Origin: Heteroruminococcus sp964370005
Lineage (GTDB): Bacteria; Bacillota; Clostridia; Oscillospirales; Ruminococcaceae
Assembly (NCBI GenBank): GCA_964370005.1
Contig: CAYJGR010000045.1
Span: 1-19,286, forward strand
Length of the DNA stretch: 19,286 bases
Reading direction: 5' to 3'
The notes under the pieces are model-generated. The model searched no databases and was not told the DNA's origin. It saw only the letters and a list, made by a program, of their open reading frames with translations. The translations under genes and the position numbers were made by a program. This document shows positions 7,140 to 13,863 of the stretch, in pieces. The number at the start of each line of letters is the position of its first letter. The stretch's first letter is position 1.

Positions 7140-8672
7140 ATGCGCATATACAGCACAGCCAACATGAAAAAAGCCGAGGAACTGGCCGATAATGCGGGGC
7201 ATAGCTACCGTAAAATGATGCTGATGGCAGGGCATGGGGTCGCAAAGTTTATAGATCATGCCCACCGTTTTGATAAACCCAAAACCTGTGTGGTGTTTTG
7301 TGGCAGGGGCAATAACGGCGGGGATGGGTATGTTATCGCCGAATATTTGCATAAGCACGGATGGAGGGTGGCGGCAGTTTCGGTTGGTGATCCGCCTATG
7401 CGGGGGTTGCCCGCCGAGATGCACAAACGATGCATAAAGGCGGGTGTAACAGTTGTACCTTGTGAATATGAGCGGTTGCAAACCCTTTGTGGGGTGGCCA
7501 CGGTGTTGGTCGATGCCATAGTGGGCACAGGATTTTCGGGAGAGCTTCATGCCTTGACCGCCCAATGTACCCACGTTATAAACAACTCACGTGCAAGGGT
7601 ATACGCCGTGGACCTACCAACGGGGGTGTCGGCCGACGACGGCACTGCCGCAAAGGGCAGTGTCACAGCCGATGTCACCCTCACATTTGACAGCAAAAAG
7701 CCCGCTCACTTTATAGTGTCGGGGCGCAGGTGTTGCGGGCAGGTTGTGGTGCTTGATATAGGAATCCCATCATTTGTGCGGGCGAGTATAAAACGTGAGC
7801 ATTTTTATGTTACAAAACGTCTTATTGAGCGAAAAATACCGCCACGTCCCCTCGATTGCCACAAAGGGGATTTTGGCAAACTTTTAACTGTAGTGGGCAG
7901 TGGTCGCTATATGGGGGCGGCACTGCTGGCTGTGCAAGGGGCACTGCGCAGTGGCGTGGGGTATGTGACGTTGGCCGCACCAAAAGAGGTATGCAAAACC
8001 TTGCTGACATCAGTACCCGAATGCATCATGCTGGGTTGTGACGCCACACGGGAACTTGATTTGTCAAAGACAGCGACACATCAGATTTTGGAGAGGGCAA
8101 AGGGTAGTACCGCCATACTTATCGGATGTGGTCTGGGCACAGGCAGCGGGGCCGAACATGTGACAGAGCAACTGCTTTTGAATGTTAACGCCCCTATGGT
8201 TATAGATGCCGATGGACTGAATTTGCTATCTCAAAATATAAAGCTACTTGATAATCGCAGATGTGAGGTAGTGCTTACCCCCCATATGGCTGAGTTTGCA
8301 CGGCTAATAAATCGAGATATAAATTATGTTGTAGAACACAGTTATGAATTAGGGTGGGAATTTGCCCGACGTTATAGGGTGACACTCCTGCTAAAAGGGG
8401 CGGTGACGATGGTGTTTTCACCCAAGGGGGTCTGTCGTTATGTCGATTCAGGTAGCCCCGGCATGGCCAAAGCAGGCAGTGGTGACGTGTTGGCCGGCAT
8501 AATTGGCGGACTGCTTGCGGGTGGGCTTACTACATTCGATGCGGCGGCCTGCGGGGCTTGGCTACATGGGAGAGCAGGCAGTTTGGCGGCAAAGAAATAC
8601 AGCACCACCGCCATGCTGCCACACGAAATACCAATTATGCTGGGGCAAGTGTTTTTGGAGTTAGGTATTTAG
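7140..8672 (+). CDS. nnr: Bifunctional NAD(P)H-hydrate epimerase / ADP-dependent NAD(P)H-hydrate dehydratase
   Basis: A 510-residue fusion that repairs damaged nicotinamide cofactors. The N-terminal YjeF_N half epimerises NAD(P)HX, and the C-terminal ribokinase-like half dehydrates it back to NAD(P)H using ADP. Seen: GRGNNGGDGYVIAEYL at about 55-70 and VDAIVGTGFSG in the epimerase half; then HKGDFGKLLTVVGSGRYMGA, PMVIDADGLNLL, VLTPHMAEFARL and SGSPGMAKAGSGDVLAGI in the dehydratase half, with the catalytic Asp at 449. The family consensus is usually GMA(T/S)GGSGD; the AKAGSGD variant keeps the key residues. ATG 7140 follows GGGGGAT. It is the second gene of the acpS operon. Confidence 0.94.
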   Translation: MRIYSTANMKKAEELADNAGHSYRKMMLMAGHGVAKFIDHAHRFDKPKTCVVFCGRGNNGGDGYVIAEYLHKHGWRVAAVSVGDPPMRGLPAEMHKRCIKAGVTVVPCEYERLQTLCGVATVLVDAIVGTGFSGELHALTAQCTHVINNSRARVYAVDLPTGVSADDGTAAKGSVTADVTLTFDSKKPAHFIVSGRRCCGQVVVLDIGIPSFVRASIKREHFYVTKRLIERKIPPRPLDCHKGDFGKLLTVVGSGRYMGAALLAVQGALRSGVGYVTLAAPKEVCKTLLTSVPECIMLGCDATRELDLSKTATHQILERAKGSTAILIGCGLGTGSGAEHVTEQLLLNVNAPMVIDADGLNLLSQNIKLLDNRRCEVVLTPHMAEFARLINRDINYVVEHSYELGWEFARRYRVTLLLKGAVTMVFSPKGVCRYVDSGSPGMAKAGSGDVLAGIIGGLLAGGLTTFDAAACGAWLHGRAGSLAAKKYSTTAMLPHEIPIMLGQVFLELGI

Positions 8673-8838
8673 GCGGTGCCCCCACTAAGCCCCTATATTG
8701 ATATTTCGAGCAGATTTTTTGTCAGGCCAGTCAAATTTTTGGATGAGGCATTAGAACTATTGGGGAGCAGAAACGAGAGTGTAGGATATAAGTTAAAGGT
8801 AATAACGCAAATATGTGCAATTCTCATGTCTTATTTAT

Positions 8839-8863
8839 GCCGTTTTTCGGCCTTTGTTCTTTA
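8839..8863 (+). terminator. Weak terminator-like hairpin after nnr
   Basis: GCCG (8839-8842) and CGGC (8848-8851) flank a T5 loop, followed by CTTTGTTCTTT. The stem is only four to five pairs and the T-tract is interrupted, so termination would be inefficient. It could mark the end of the acpS-nnr transcript. Confidence 0.3.
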
Positions 8864-8901
8864 ATAAGTTTACTCCCCCCGAACATGAAATCCCTCCCAC
8901 C

Positions 8902-8931
8902 CACATAAAATTAGATGGTTAAATTTATGTG
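8902..8931 (+). promoter_or_regulatory. Inverted repeat just upstream of the lipoprotein RBS
   Basis: CACATAAAATT (8902-8912) and AAATTTATGTG (8921-8931) form an 11-base inverted repeat with one mismatch around an 8-base spacer. It ends five bases before the GGGGGG ribosome binding site (8936-8941) of the lipoprotein gene. It could be an operator or an mRNA hairpin affecting translation; the sequence does not decide. Confidence 0.4.
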
Positions 8932-8947
8932 AATAGGGGGGATTTTT

Positions 8948-9475
8948 GTGGTTTTACTCAGGAGAATATTTTGCATGTGTTTTATGTTGGTGTTGGTGGG
9001 ATGTGGCGGTGTGGCCGAGCCGGAGCTGGAGGACGTGGCGGTCGAGCTATCCCGCCCCTTCAGCACAAGGGTTATGATGCATTTGCAGGAGGATATTGTG
9101 GTGGAGGGGGAACTGGAACGACAGGGCATGGGGTTGTATGAATTTGAGGTGAGCGCACCCATAGAGCTTGCGGGACTTTGCATCAGTGCCACAGATGAGG
9201 GTGTAAAGTTGTCATATGAGGGGATGGAAGTGGAGCTTGGTAAGGACTTGGAGGGAGCGCCTGGCATAGTGCCCACATTCAGCCGTGCCATGGATGCGGT
9301 GTTACGGCTTGACGGGGTGGCTATGGAGTATTCGCAGGAGGGATATGAGATAAGCGGTGGGGAGGGTTTGGAGGAATTTGTGTTATGTTTAGATGGCGGG
9401 GCGATACCTTTAGAGTTTAGTTTGCCTGTACAGGGTGGCAAAATGGTATTCAGTGAATTTAAATATGCGCAATAA
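8948..9475 (+). CDS. Putative lipoprotein (LolA-like by context, function unknown)
   Basis: A 175-residue protein with a lipoprotein signal: two arginines (5-6), a hydrophobic stretch, and lipobox LVGC with the lipidated Cys at 19. It should be anchored to the outer face of the cytoplasmic membrane. The mature part is acidic and beta-rich, with repeated VEGELE / YEFEVSAPIEL / GVKLSYEGMEVELG patterns reminiscent of LolA/LppX-like folds. Bacillus subtilis has a LolA-like lipoprotein (YdcC) between acpS and alr, so an equivalent role is possible, but this is inference from position and pattern only. GTG 8948 is preceded by GGGGGG at 8936-8941. Another frame starting at 8929 overlaps it but shows no family features. 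Confidence 0.7.
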   Translation: MVLLRRIFCMCFMLVLVGCGGVAEPELEDVAVELSRPFSTRVMMHLQEDIVVEGELERQGMGLYEFEVSAPIELAGLCISATDEGVKLSYEGMEVELGKDLEGAPGIVPTFSRAMDAVLRLDGVAMEYSQEGYEISGGEGLEEFVLCLDGGAIPLEFSLPVQGGKMVFSEFKYAQ

Positions 9476-9750
9476 ATTTTTTAGATAAGATTTAAGTTAT
9501 GAATGTGCTCTCACATGGTCTTAGGATTATGAGGGGGTACATTTTTTATATTTTGGGGGTTTGGTCAAACATGCGGGATATACACCGCCCATTTTACCCT
9601 TACATAGAATGGGGTATGCACAGATTTTACTCAAAGTGCGTCAGGAAGTATAGGCTATTTTTTAGGCATAATGTTCCTCAAAGTGATTAAACATGAGGAA
9701 TAAAGGCAAAAATAATGACAAGCAATTATCACAAATGGAGTGTGAGGGAC
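9476..9750 (+). other. Intergenic region upstream of mazF, no antitoxin gene seen
   Basis: The stretch is AT-rich. The only frame of note (9499-9690, 63 codons, aromatic- and Arg-rich) resembles neither a ribbon-helix-helix nor an AbrB-type antitoxin and has no clear RBS. A 7-base perfect inverted repeat lies near the mazF start. I see no alr or mazE homologue here. Confidence 0.5.
9674..9700 (+). promoter_or_regulatory. Inverted repeat upstream of mazF, possible operator
   Basis: TTCCTCA (9674-9680) and TGAGGAA (9694-9700) are perfect inverted copies 13 bases apart, 50 bases before the mazF start. A CATAAT just upstream (9667-9672) could be a -10 element. This may be an operator or an mRNA hairpin. 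Confidence 0.35.
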
Positions 9751-10131
9751 GTGACAGTAAAACGTGGAGATATATACTATGCCGATTTAAGCCCTGTGGT
9801 TGGTTCGGAGCAAGGGGGGGTAAGGCCGGTGCTCATTGTACAAAATGATTTGGGCAATAAATTTAGCCCTACGGTCATTGCGGCGGCAATCACCAGTCAA
9901 AAGGATAAGACCCGCCTACCGACACACATAGCGCTTAATTCCCATGACTGTGGGTTGGCCAGAGATTCGGTGGTGCTACTTGAACAAATCCGCACCATAG
10001 ATAAGCGCAGGCTTAAAGAGCGCATGGGCAAGTTGGATGACGACTCGATGCATCAGGTAAATCGGGCGCTATCCATAAGCTTTGGACTTAGCGGGGAACA
10101 ACACCGCAACCGCCATGCCGGGGTTACATAA
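9751..10131 (+). CDS. mazF: MazF/EndoA-type mRNA interferase toxin
   Basis: A 126-residue endoribonuclease toxin of the MazF/EndoA (PemK) family, which cuts mRNA at short sequence motifs. The sequence follows B. subtilis EndoA closely: KRGDIYYADLSPVVGSEQGG, RPVLIVQND, AAAITSQ, LPTHIAL, DSVVLLEQIRTIDKRRLKERM. With GTG 9751 as start, the catalytic residues fall at Arg25 and Thr48, the same numbers as in B. subtilis. That supports this start over the in-frame ATG 9715, which would add 12 unconserved residues. GGAG lies 10 bases upstream. The last ~11 residues extend past the usual family end and are partly encoded by a hairpin. No antitoxin gene adjoins it. Confidence 0.93.
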   Translation: MTVKRGDIYYADLSPVVGSEQGGVRPVLIVQNDLGNKFSPTVIAAAITSQKDKTRLPTHIALNSHDCGLARDSVVLLEQIRTIDKRRLKERMGKLDDDSMHQVNRALSISFGLSGEQHRNRHAGVT

Positions 10132-10141
10132 ACCCGGCATG
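10114..10141 (+). terminator. GC-rich hairpin overlapping the mazF stop codon
   Basis: CATGCCGGG(G)TT (10114-10125) pairs with AACCCGGCATG (10131-10141) around a 5-base loop: 11 pairs with one bulged G. The mazF TAA (10129-10131) lies in the loop. No T-tract follows, so this may be a 3'-end stabiliser or weak terminator rather than a classic intrinsic terminator. Confidence 0.5.
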
Positions 10142-10162
10142 AAATAATGCGGGGACAGGCTG

Positions 10163-10287
10163 TATAATAGGTATGTATAAGCAGTAAAAAAAGCCACTTG
10201 TTTTAAATGTATATTTTTGGAAGCAGAAATTAACACATCTCATAAATAACAGACCTTAGCATATCTACTAAGGACTGTTATTTTTTT
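10163..10287 (+). ncRNA. Candidate small RNA or leader ending at a strong terminator
   Basis: A perfect TATAAT (10163-10168) is followed by about 75 bases of AT-rich sequence with no frame, then a strong intrinsic terminator ending at 10287. The unit would give an RNA of about 110 bases. No good -35 element is visible at 17-18 bases upstream, and I do not recognise an RNA family. It could equally be the 3' untranslated tail of the mazF transcript. Low confidence. Confidence 0.25.
10244..10287 (+). terminator. Strong intrinsic terminator upstream of the V-ATPase operon
   Basis: AAATAACAG (10244-10252) and CCTTAG (10254-10259) pair with CTAAGG (10268-10273) and CTGTTATTT (10275-10283), with one A-A mismatch and an 8-base loop. 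The run T10281-T10287 closes it. It insulates the V-ATPase operon from upstream transcription. Confidence 0.88.
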
Positions 10288-10320
10288 GTCATAAATGACT
10301 AAAATTTGCCATTTAGTGAC
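10288..10320 (+). repeat. Inverted repeat between terminator and ntp promoter
   Basis: GTCATAAATG (10288-10297) and CATTTAGTGAC (10310-10320) are inverted copies apart from one inserted base, separated by 12 bases. The right arm ends 60 bases before the -35 element, so an operator role is possible but unsupported. Confidence 0.35.
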
Positions 10321-10379
10321 GCTGTATTATTGAATTAAAGAAATTGTGACAAATGCAACAAAATATCTTGAATATTCTG

Positions 10380-10409
10380 TTGACATCGCCTGCAATAAAT
10401 TGGTATCAT
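10380..10409 (+). promoter_or_regulatory. Near-consensus promoter of the V-ATPase operon
   Basis: TTGACA (10380-10385), an 18-base spacer, and TATCAT (10404-10409) preceded by TGG, an extended -10 (TGn). Transcription should start near 10416, leaving an untranslated leader of only about 20 bases that holds AAGGTGGTG (10421-10429) before GTG 10435. There is no room for a riboswitch between this promoter and the first gene. Confidence 0.82.
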
Positions 10410-10434
10410 TGAAAATGACAAAGGTGGTGAAAAC

Positions 10435-10749
10435 GTGCTTGATGTAGTCAGTAAAATTAAGGAGTCCGAAGAGCGGGCAGCCCAGATGAAAAAACAAGCT
10501 CATCAACAGGCAGCCTCGCAAAAACAAGCGGCACAACAAAAAGGTGTCGCCATGGTGGAACAGCGCAAAACACTGTCCACTGCACAGGCAGACGAAATCA
10601 AAGAGAAGGCAAGAGCCCAGGCCGAGAAAATGCTGCAAGACAGCAAGACTCAGGCCGATGCAGACTGTGAGGAGCTTTATGCAAAAGCAAAGCGCTCGAT
10701 GGACGGTGCTGCACAACTGATTGTTGAGAGGATTGTAAACAGCGTATGA
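10435..10749 (+). CDS. ntpF: V-type ATPase peripheral stalk subunit (NtpF / subunit G-H type)
   Basis: A 104-residue, almost wholly helical, Ala/Gln/Lys/Glu-rich protein with heptad-like repeats (SEERAAQMKKQAHQQAASQKQ), as expected for the small coiled-coil partner of subunit E in the peripheral stalk that holds the A3B3 head against the membrane stator. The length fits the family. GTG 10435 has a strong RBS. First gene of the nine-gene operon; its TGA overlaps the ntpI start as ATGA, which implies translational coupling. Sequence of such coiled coils is weakly conserved, so the assignment rests mainly on position and pattern. Naming varies (NtpF, AhaH, subunit G or H). Confidence 0.85.
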   Translation: MLDVVSKIKESEERAAQMKKQAHQQAASQKQAAQQKGVAMVEQRKTLSTAQADEIKEKARAQAEKMLQDSKTQADADCEELYAKAKRSMDGAAQLIVERIVNSV

Positions 10750-12698
10750 TTGTAAAAATGGAAAAACTGTTCCTGTACGGGTTGACCTGTGACAATCAGC
10801 AGGTGCTGTCGACACTCCAGCGGATGGGTTGCAGTCAAATTGCGCAGCCCGAAGATTTGCCAGAGTACGAGGAGCTCTCAAAGCTCATGGAGCACCAAAC
10901 AGCCGACATGTACGACTTGGAACAGCACATGTCCCGCTATCAAACCGCCATTTCCACGCTGTCGCCATTTGCACCAAAGGCAGGGCTTTTGGCGTGGAAG
11001 CCAAGGGTCAGCTTTGAAAAAGTGGGGGATAAATCCTTGCTTTCCGAGGCTGACGAACTTTGCCAAAGCGTAGAGGAAGCCGCAAGAACAATCTCGGATG
11101 ATAAAAGTGCCATAAGCCGCGAGGAATTTGTACAGGCATCACTTGCACCCTGGATGGAGCTCGATTTACCGCTTGAGCAGGGTGGAACCGCCGATACAAC
11201 ACTGGAATATGTAATTCTTCCGGCATCAGCCGACATCGCAGAGATCGAGAAAAACTTGCAGGAACAGTCGCTACTTGGGTATGTATTCCCCCAAAGCAGT
11301 GACAAAGATCAGCACTACATTTTGCTCATAGCTTACCGCCCCCACCATGAACAGGTTTGGGATGTACTGCGAGGGGCGGGCGCAACACGTTATCAGTTTG
11401 AGGAGCTTTCAGGTTTGCCCATAGAGTGCCATGCCCACAGCAAAAAACGCATAGAGGGCTATGAGGGGCATATAACCCAGCTCGAGGAGGAACTCGCCGA
11501 TTTGGCCGAGCGTATACAAAGCCTAAAACTCGGCTATGATGTACTGGCCATGCGCAAAGACCGTGCGGGCGCTTATCAAAAACTGATGCATACCGACAAG
11601 ACATTTCTGCTCACGGCATGGGTACCGGTCGATCGCAAAGCCGAGCTACAAACGGCACTCGAACAACTCGACTGCTACTGCGAATTTAAGCCCAGTGCCC
11701 CCGGCGAGCAGTACCCCATCAAGCTCAAAAACAACAAACTAGCCGAGCCGTTTGAGGTGGTTACCGAGATGTACTCGCTACCCGCACCCGACTCGGTAGA
11801 CCCCAACCCATTTATGGCACTGTTCTACTTCATATTCTTTGGCATGATGCTCTCGGATGCAGGATATGGTTTATTACTTGTAGTGGTCGCCATATTTGGA
11901 CTTAAAAAGATGGATCTCAGTCCATTTGCACGCAAGTTCTTCACCCTGATTTTGTACGGTGGTATCTCGACAGGTATGTGGGGTGCACTGTACGGCAGCT
12001 GGTTTGGAGATCTTATCCCCCGTGTGGCCGAGACCTTCTTTAACACCACAGTAACAATACCGATGGTGTTTGACCCGCTCAATGATCCCATCACCATTCT
12101 TATCATGTCCTTTGCACTGGGTGTAATTCACCTGTTCACAGGCATGGCGCTCAAGGCTTATCTGCTCATAAAACAAGGTAAACCTTGGGATGCGGTGTTC
12201 GATGTATTCTTCTGGTACGGTCTGCTCATAGGGCTTGGAATGCTTGTTTTGCCCGGCATGGCCGGCACAGTGGGTATGTATCTGGCAATCGCCTCTGCGG
12301 TGGGACTCATCCTTACACAAGGCCGTGACAAAAAGAACATATTCCTGCGTTTTGGCAGTGGTGTCTTGAGTCTGTACGGCATAACCGGCTATTTTTCGGA
12401 TGTGCTGTCCTACTCCCGTATACTTGCTTTGGGTCTTGCAACCGGCGTTATAGCCAACGTTGTAAACACTATGGGCACATTGCCCGGCGGTAATGTGGTG
12501 GGTGCTATAGTATTTATACTTGTGTTTGTGTTCGGCCATGCGCTGAATATCGGCATAAATGCACTGGGCACCTATGTTCACGACTCACGTCTACAGTACG
12601 TCGAGTTCTTTGGAAAGTTTTACGAAAGTGGCGGCAAGCCATTCAGCCCACTTAGGGCAAATACAAAATACGTCTATGTAACAGACGAGGAGGTATAA
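10746..12698 (+). CDS. ntpI: V-type ATPase subunit I (membrane stator, subunit a)
   Basis: A 650-residue stator subunit. It has a cytoplasmic N-terminal half (about 1-335, alpha/beta lobes with coiled-coil stretches such as 'QLEEELADLAERIQSLKL') that binds the peripheral stalks. The C-terminal membrane half begins around PFMALFYFIFFGMMLSDAGY and has about eight helices. The ion-path arginine is visible in SYSRILALGLA (Arg558); it faces the carboxylate of the rotor ring and drives ion release. The N-terminus MIVKMEKLFLYGL is typical of the family, which supports ATG 10746. It overlaps ntpF by four bases and is followed by ntpK after three. Confidence 0.96.
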   Translation: MIVKMEKLFLYGLTCDNQQVLSTLQRMGCSQIAQPEDLPEYEELSKLMEHQTADMYDLEQHMSRYQTAISTLSPFAPKAGLLAWKPRVSFEKVGDKSLLSEADELCQSVEEAARTISDDKSAISREEFVQASLAPWMELDLPLEQGGTADTTLEYVILPASADIAEIEKNLQEQSLLGYVFPQSSDKDQHYILLIAYRPHHEQVWDVLRGAGATRYQFEELSGLPIECHAHSKKRIEGYEGHITQLEEELADLAERIQSLKLGYDVLAMRKDRAGAYQKLMHTDKTFLLTAWVPVDRKAELQTALEQLDCYCEFKPSAPGEQYPIKLKNNKLAEPFEVVTEMYSLPAPDSVDPNPFMALFYFIFFGMMLSDAGYGLLLVVVAIFGLKKMDLSPFARKFFTLILYGGISTGMWGALYGSWFGDLIPRVAETFFNTTVTIPMVFDPLNDPITILIMSFALGVIHLFTGMALKAYLLIKQGKPWDAVFDVFFWYGLLIGLGMLVLPGMAGTVGMYLAIASAVGLILTQGRDKKNIFLRFGSGVLSLYGITGYFSDVLSYSRILALGLATGVIANVVNTMGTLPGGNVVGAIVFILVFVFGHALNIGINALGTYVHDSRLQYVEFFGKFYESGGKPFSPLRANTKYVYVTDEEV

Positions 12699-12701
12699 CA
12701 A

Positions 12702-13196
12702 ATGGAAGGTTTTTTGGCAGTATTTAACAGTGGTAATTTCTTGGCTTATCTCGGTGTAGCAATTTCGGTGCTTTTGTCGGGCACAGGCTCGGCTAAGGGC
12801 ATGAGCATTGTAGGACAGGCCGCCACAGGTCTTTTGGCTGAAGATCCCGACGCATTCGGTCGTACAATTGTTTTGCAGGCACTGCCCGGCACACAGGGCA
12901 TTTATGGCTTCCTTATCGGATTTATCGTAATGCTCAACAGCGGCATGATGGGTGGCAGTGTTAATCTTTCCCCCGAAATCGGCGGATACATTTTGGCCGC
13001 AGGTCTTACCATCGGCGTTGTAGGTCTTACATCGGGTATTGCACAGGGCAAGGCCGCTGCTGCCGGTGTCAACATCATCGCAAAGCATCCCGACCAGCTC
13101 TCAAAGGCCATTGTTATCTCGGCTATGGTTGAGACATATGCAATTTTGGCATTCCTGATTTCCATGCTGTTGGTCATCAACATCCCTATGGCGTAA
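12702..13196 (+). CDS. ntpK: V-type ATPase subunit K (rotor proteolipid, probable Na+ binding)
   Basis: A 164-residue proteolipid with four membrane helices (two fused hairpins), the rotor-ring subunit. The ion carboxylate is Glu144 in SAMVETYAIL. The other residues that coordinate Na+ in the E. hirae K ring are also present: Leu61, Thr64 and Gln65 in ALPGTQGIYGF, and Gln115 in SGIAQGKAAAAG. This set indicates Na+ rather than H+ as coupling ion. That conclusion rests on established knowledge of the E. hirae structure applied to the sequence seen here. ATG 12702 is preceded by GAGGAGGT (12687-12694), one of the strongest RBSs of the operon, in line with the many copies needed per complex. Confidence 0.96.
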   Translation: MEGFLAVFNSGNFLAYLGVAISVLLSGTGSAKGMSIVGQAATGLLAEDPDAFGRTIVLQALPGTQGIYGFLIGFIVMLNSGMMGGSVNLSPEIGGYILAAGLTIGVVGLTSGIAQGKAAAAGVNIIAKHPDQLSKAIVISAMVETYAILAFLISMLLVINIPMA

Positions 13197-13233
13197 TGAC
13201 CAAATATATCATAACGAAAGGGATGAAAATGCC

Positions 13234-13821
13234 GTGAAGGATATTTCCAAACTGACCGACAAGATAATCGAGGAGGCCAACGCCTACGGTGGACAGCTCG
13301 CAAAAGAAACAGAGCAGGAATGCGCAGACATAGCCGGCAAGTACGAGGAGCAGGCGGCGCAGGAGGCCGAGCAGATCATTGAGGCGGCCAACAATGCCGC
13401 CGAGGCAATAATCCGTCGTGCCACCTCCCAAGCCGGCATCACACAGCGCAGTAGCAAACTTGAAGCTCGTCGCAAGATGATTGATGAGGCCTTCCTGCTT
13501 GCCACAAAGCAGATTTTGGCATTGCCCGAGGACAAAATGCTTGATTTGCTATCTAAGATGGCGGTGAAATCCCAGACAACCGATGCCACCATGATTTGGG
13601 GCAAGGGTGATAAAGCTCTTGCAGGCAAGGTTGTGGATGAGGTCAATCGCCGCAACAAGGACAAGGGCATAAAGCTTGCCATTGATGAAAAAATAGGCGA
13701 CTTTGAGGGTGGGTTTATCCTCAAAGAGGGCTCGGTTGAAACAAATTGCACCTTCTCGGTTTTGATAGGCTCCATGAGTGAGGAGCTTGAAAGTGAAGTG
13801 GCAAAAGCACTTCTGGGCTAA
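13234..13821 (+). CDS. ntpE: V-type ATPase subunit E (peripheral stalk)
   Basis: A 195-residue protein with a long N-terminal helix rich in Ala and Glu (about 1-95, coiled coil with NtpF) and a globular C-terminal domain that contacts the head. The family motif GGFILKEGSVETNCTFSVLI near the C-terminus (usually GG..L....g.i..n.tf...l) is clear. GTG 13234 follows AAAGGGATG. The 37-base gap from ntpK is larger than most in the operon but contains no obvious structure. Confidence 0.93.
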   Translation: MKDISKLTDKIIEEANAYGGQLAKETEQECADIAGKYEEQAAQEAEQIIEAANNAAEAIIRRATSQAGITQRSSKLEARRKMIDEAFLLATKQILALPEDKMLDLLSKMAVKSQTTDATMIWGKGDKALAGKVVDEVNRRNKDKGIKLAIDEKIGDFEGGFILKEGSVETNCTFSVLIGSMSEELESEVAKALLG

Positions 13822-13863
13822 GCCCCAAAAGCAATATCAAAACTAAGCAAAGGAGGTGTCACA

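Larger units (their letters stand above)
8673..8947 (+). other. Intergenic region between nnr and the lipoprotein gene
   Basis: This stretch is AT-rich and holds no gene I can support. A 62-codon frame (GTG 8676 to 8864) resembles no family I recognise and lacks a good ribosome binding site. A weak terminator-like hairpin (8839-8851) and a longer inverted repeat (8902-8931) are the only structures I see. Confidence 0.4.

Noticed and set aside
8676..8864. 62-codon frame after nnr
   Set aside because: No RBS, no family resemblance, and a GTG start four bases after the nnr stop in AT-rich sequence; kept only as a note on the intergenic region.
9499..9690. 63-codon frame upstream of mazF considered as an antitoxin
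   Set aside because: No ribbon-helix-helix or AbrB-like pattern, no SD; nothing supports it beyond position.
10244..10287. Terminator as the expression platform of a riboswitch for the ntp operon
   Set aside because: A near-consensus promoter at 10380-10409 lies downstream of it, so the main ntp transcript would not contain this element; retained only as a weak alternative for read-through transcripts.
11874..12581. 235-codon minus-strand frame opposite ntpI
   Set aside because: His/Tyr/Cys-rich, no motif, and lies wholly opposite the conserved membrane half of ntpI.
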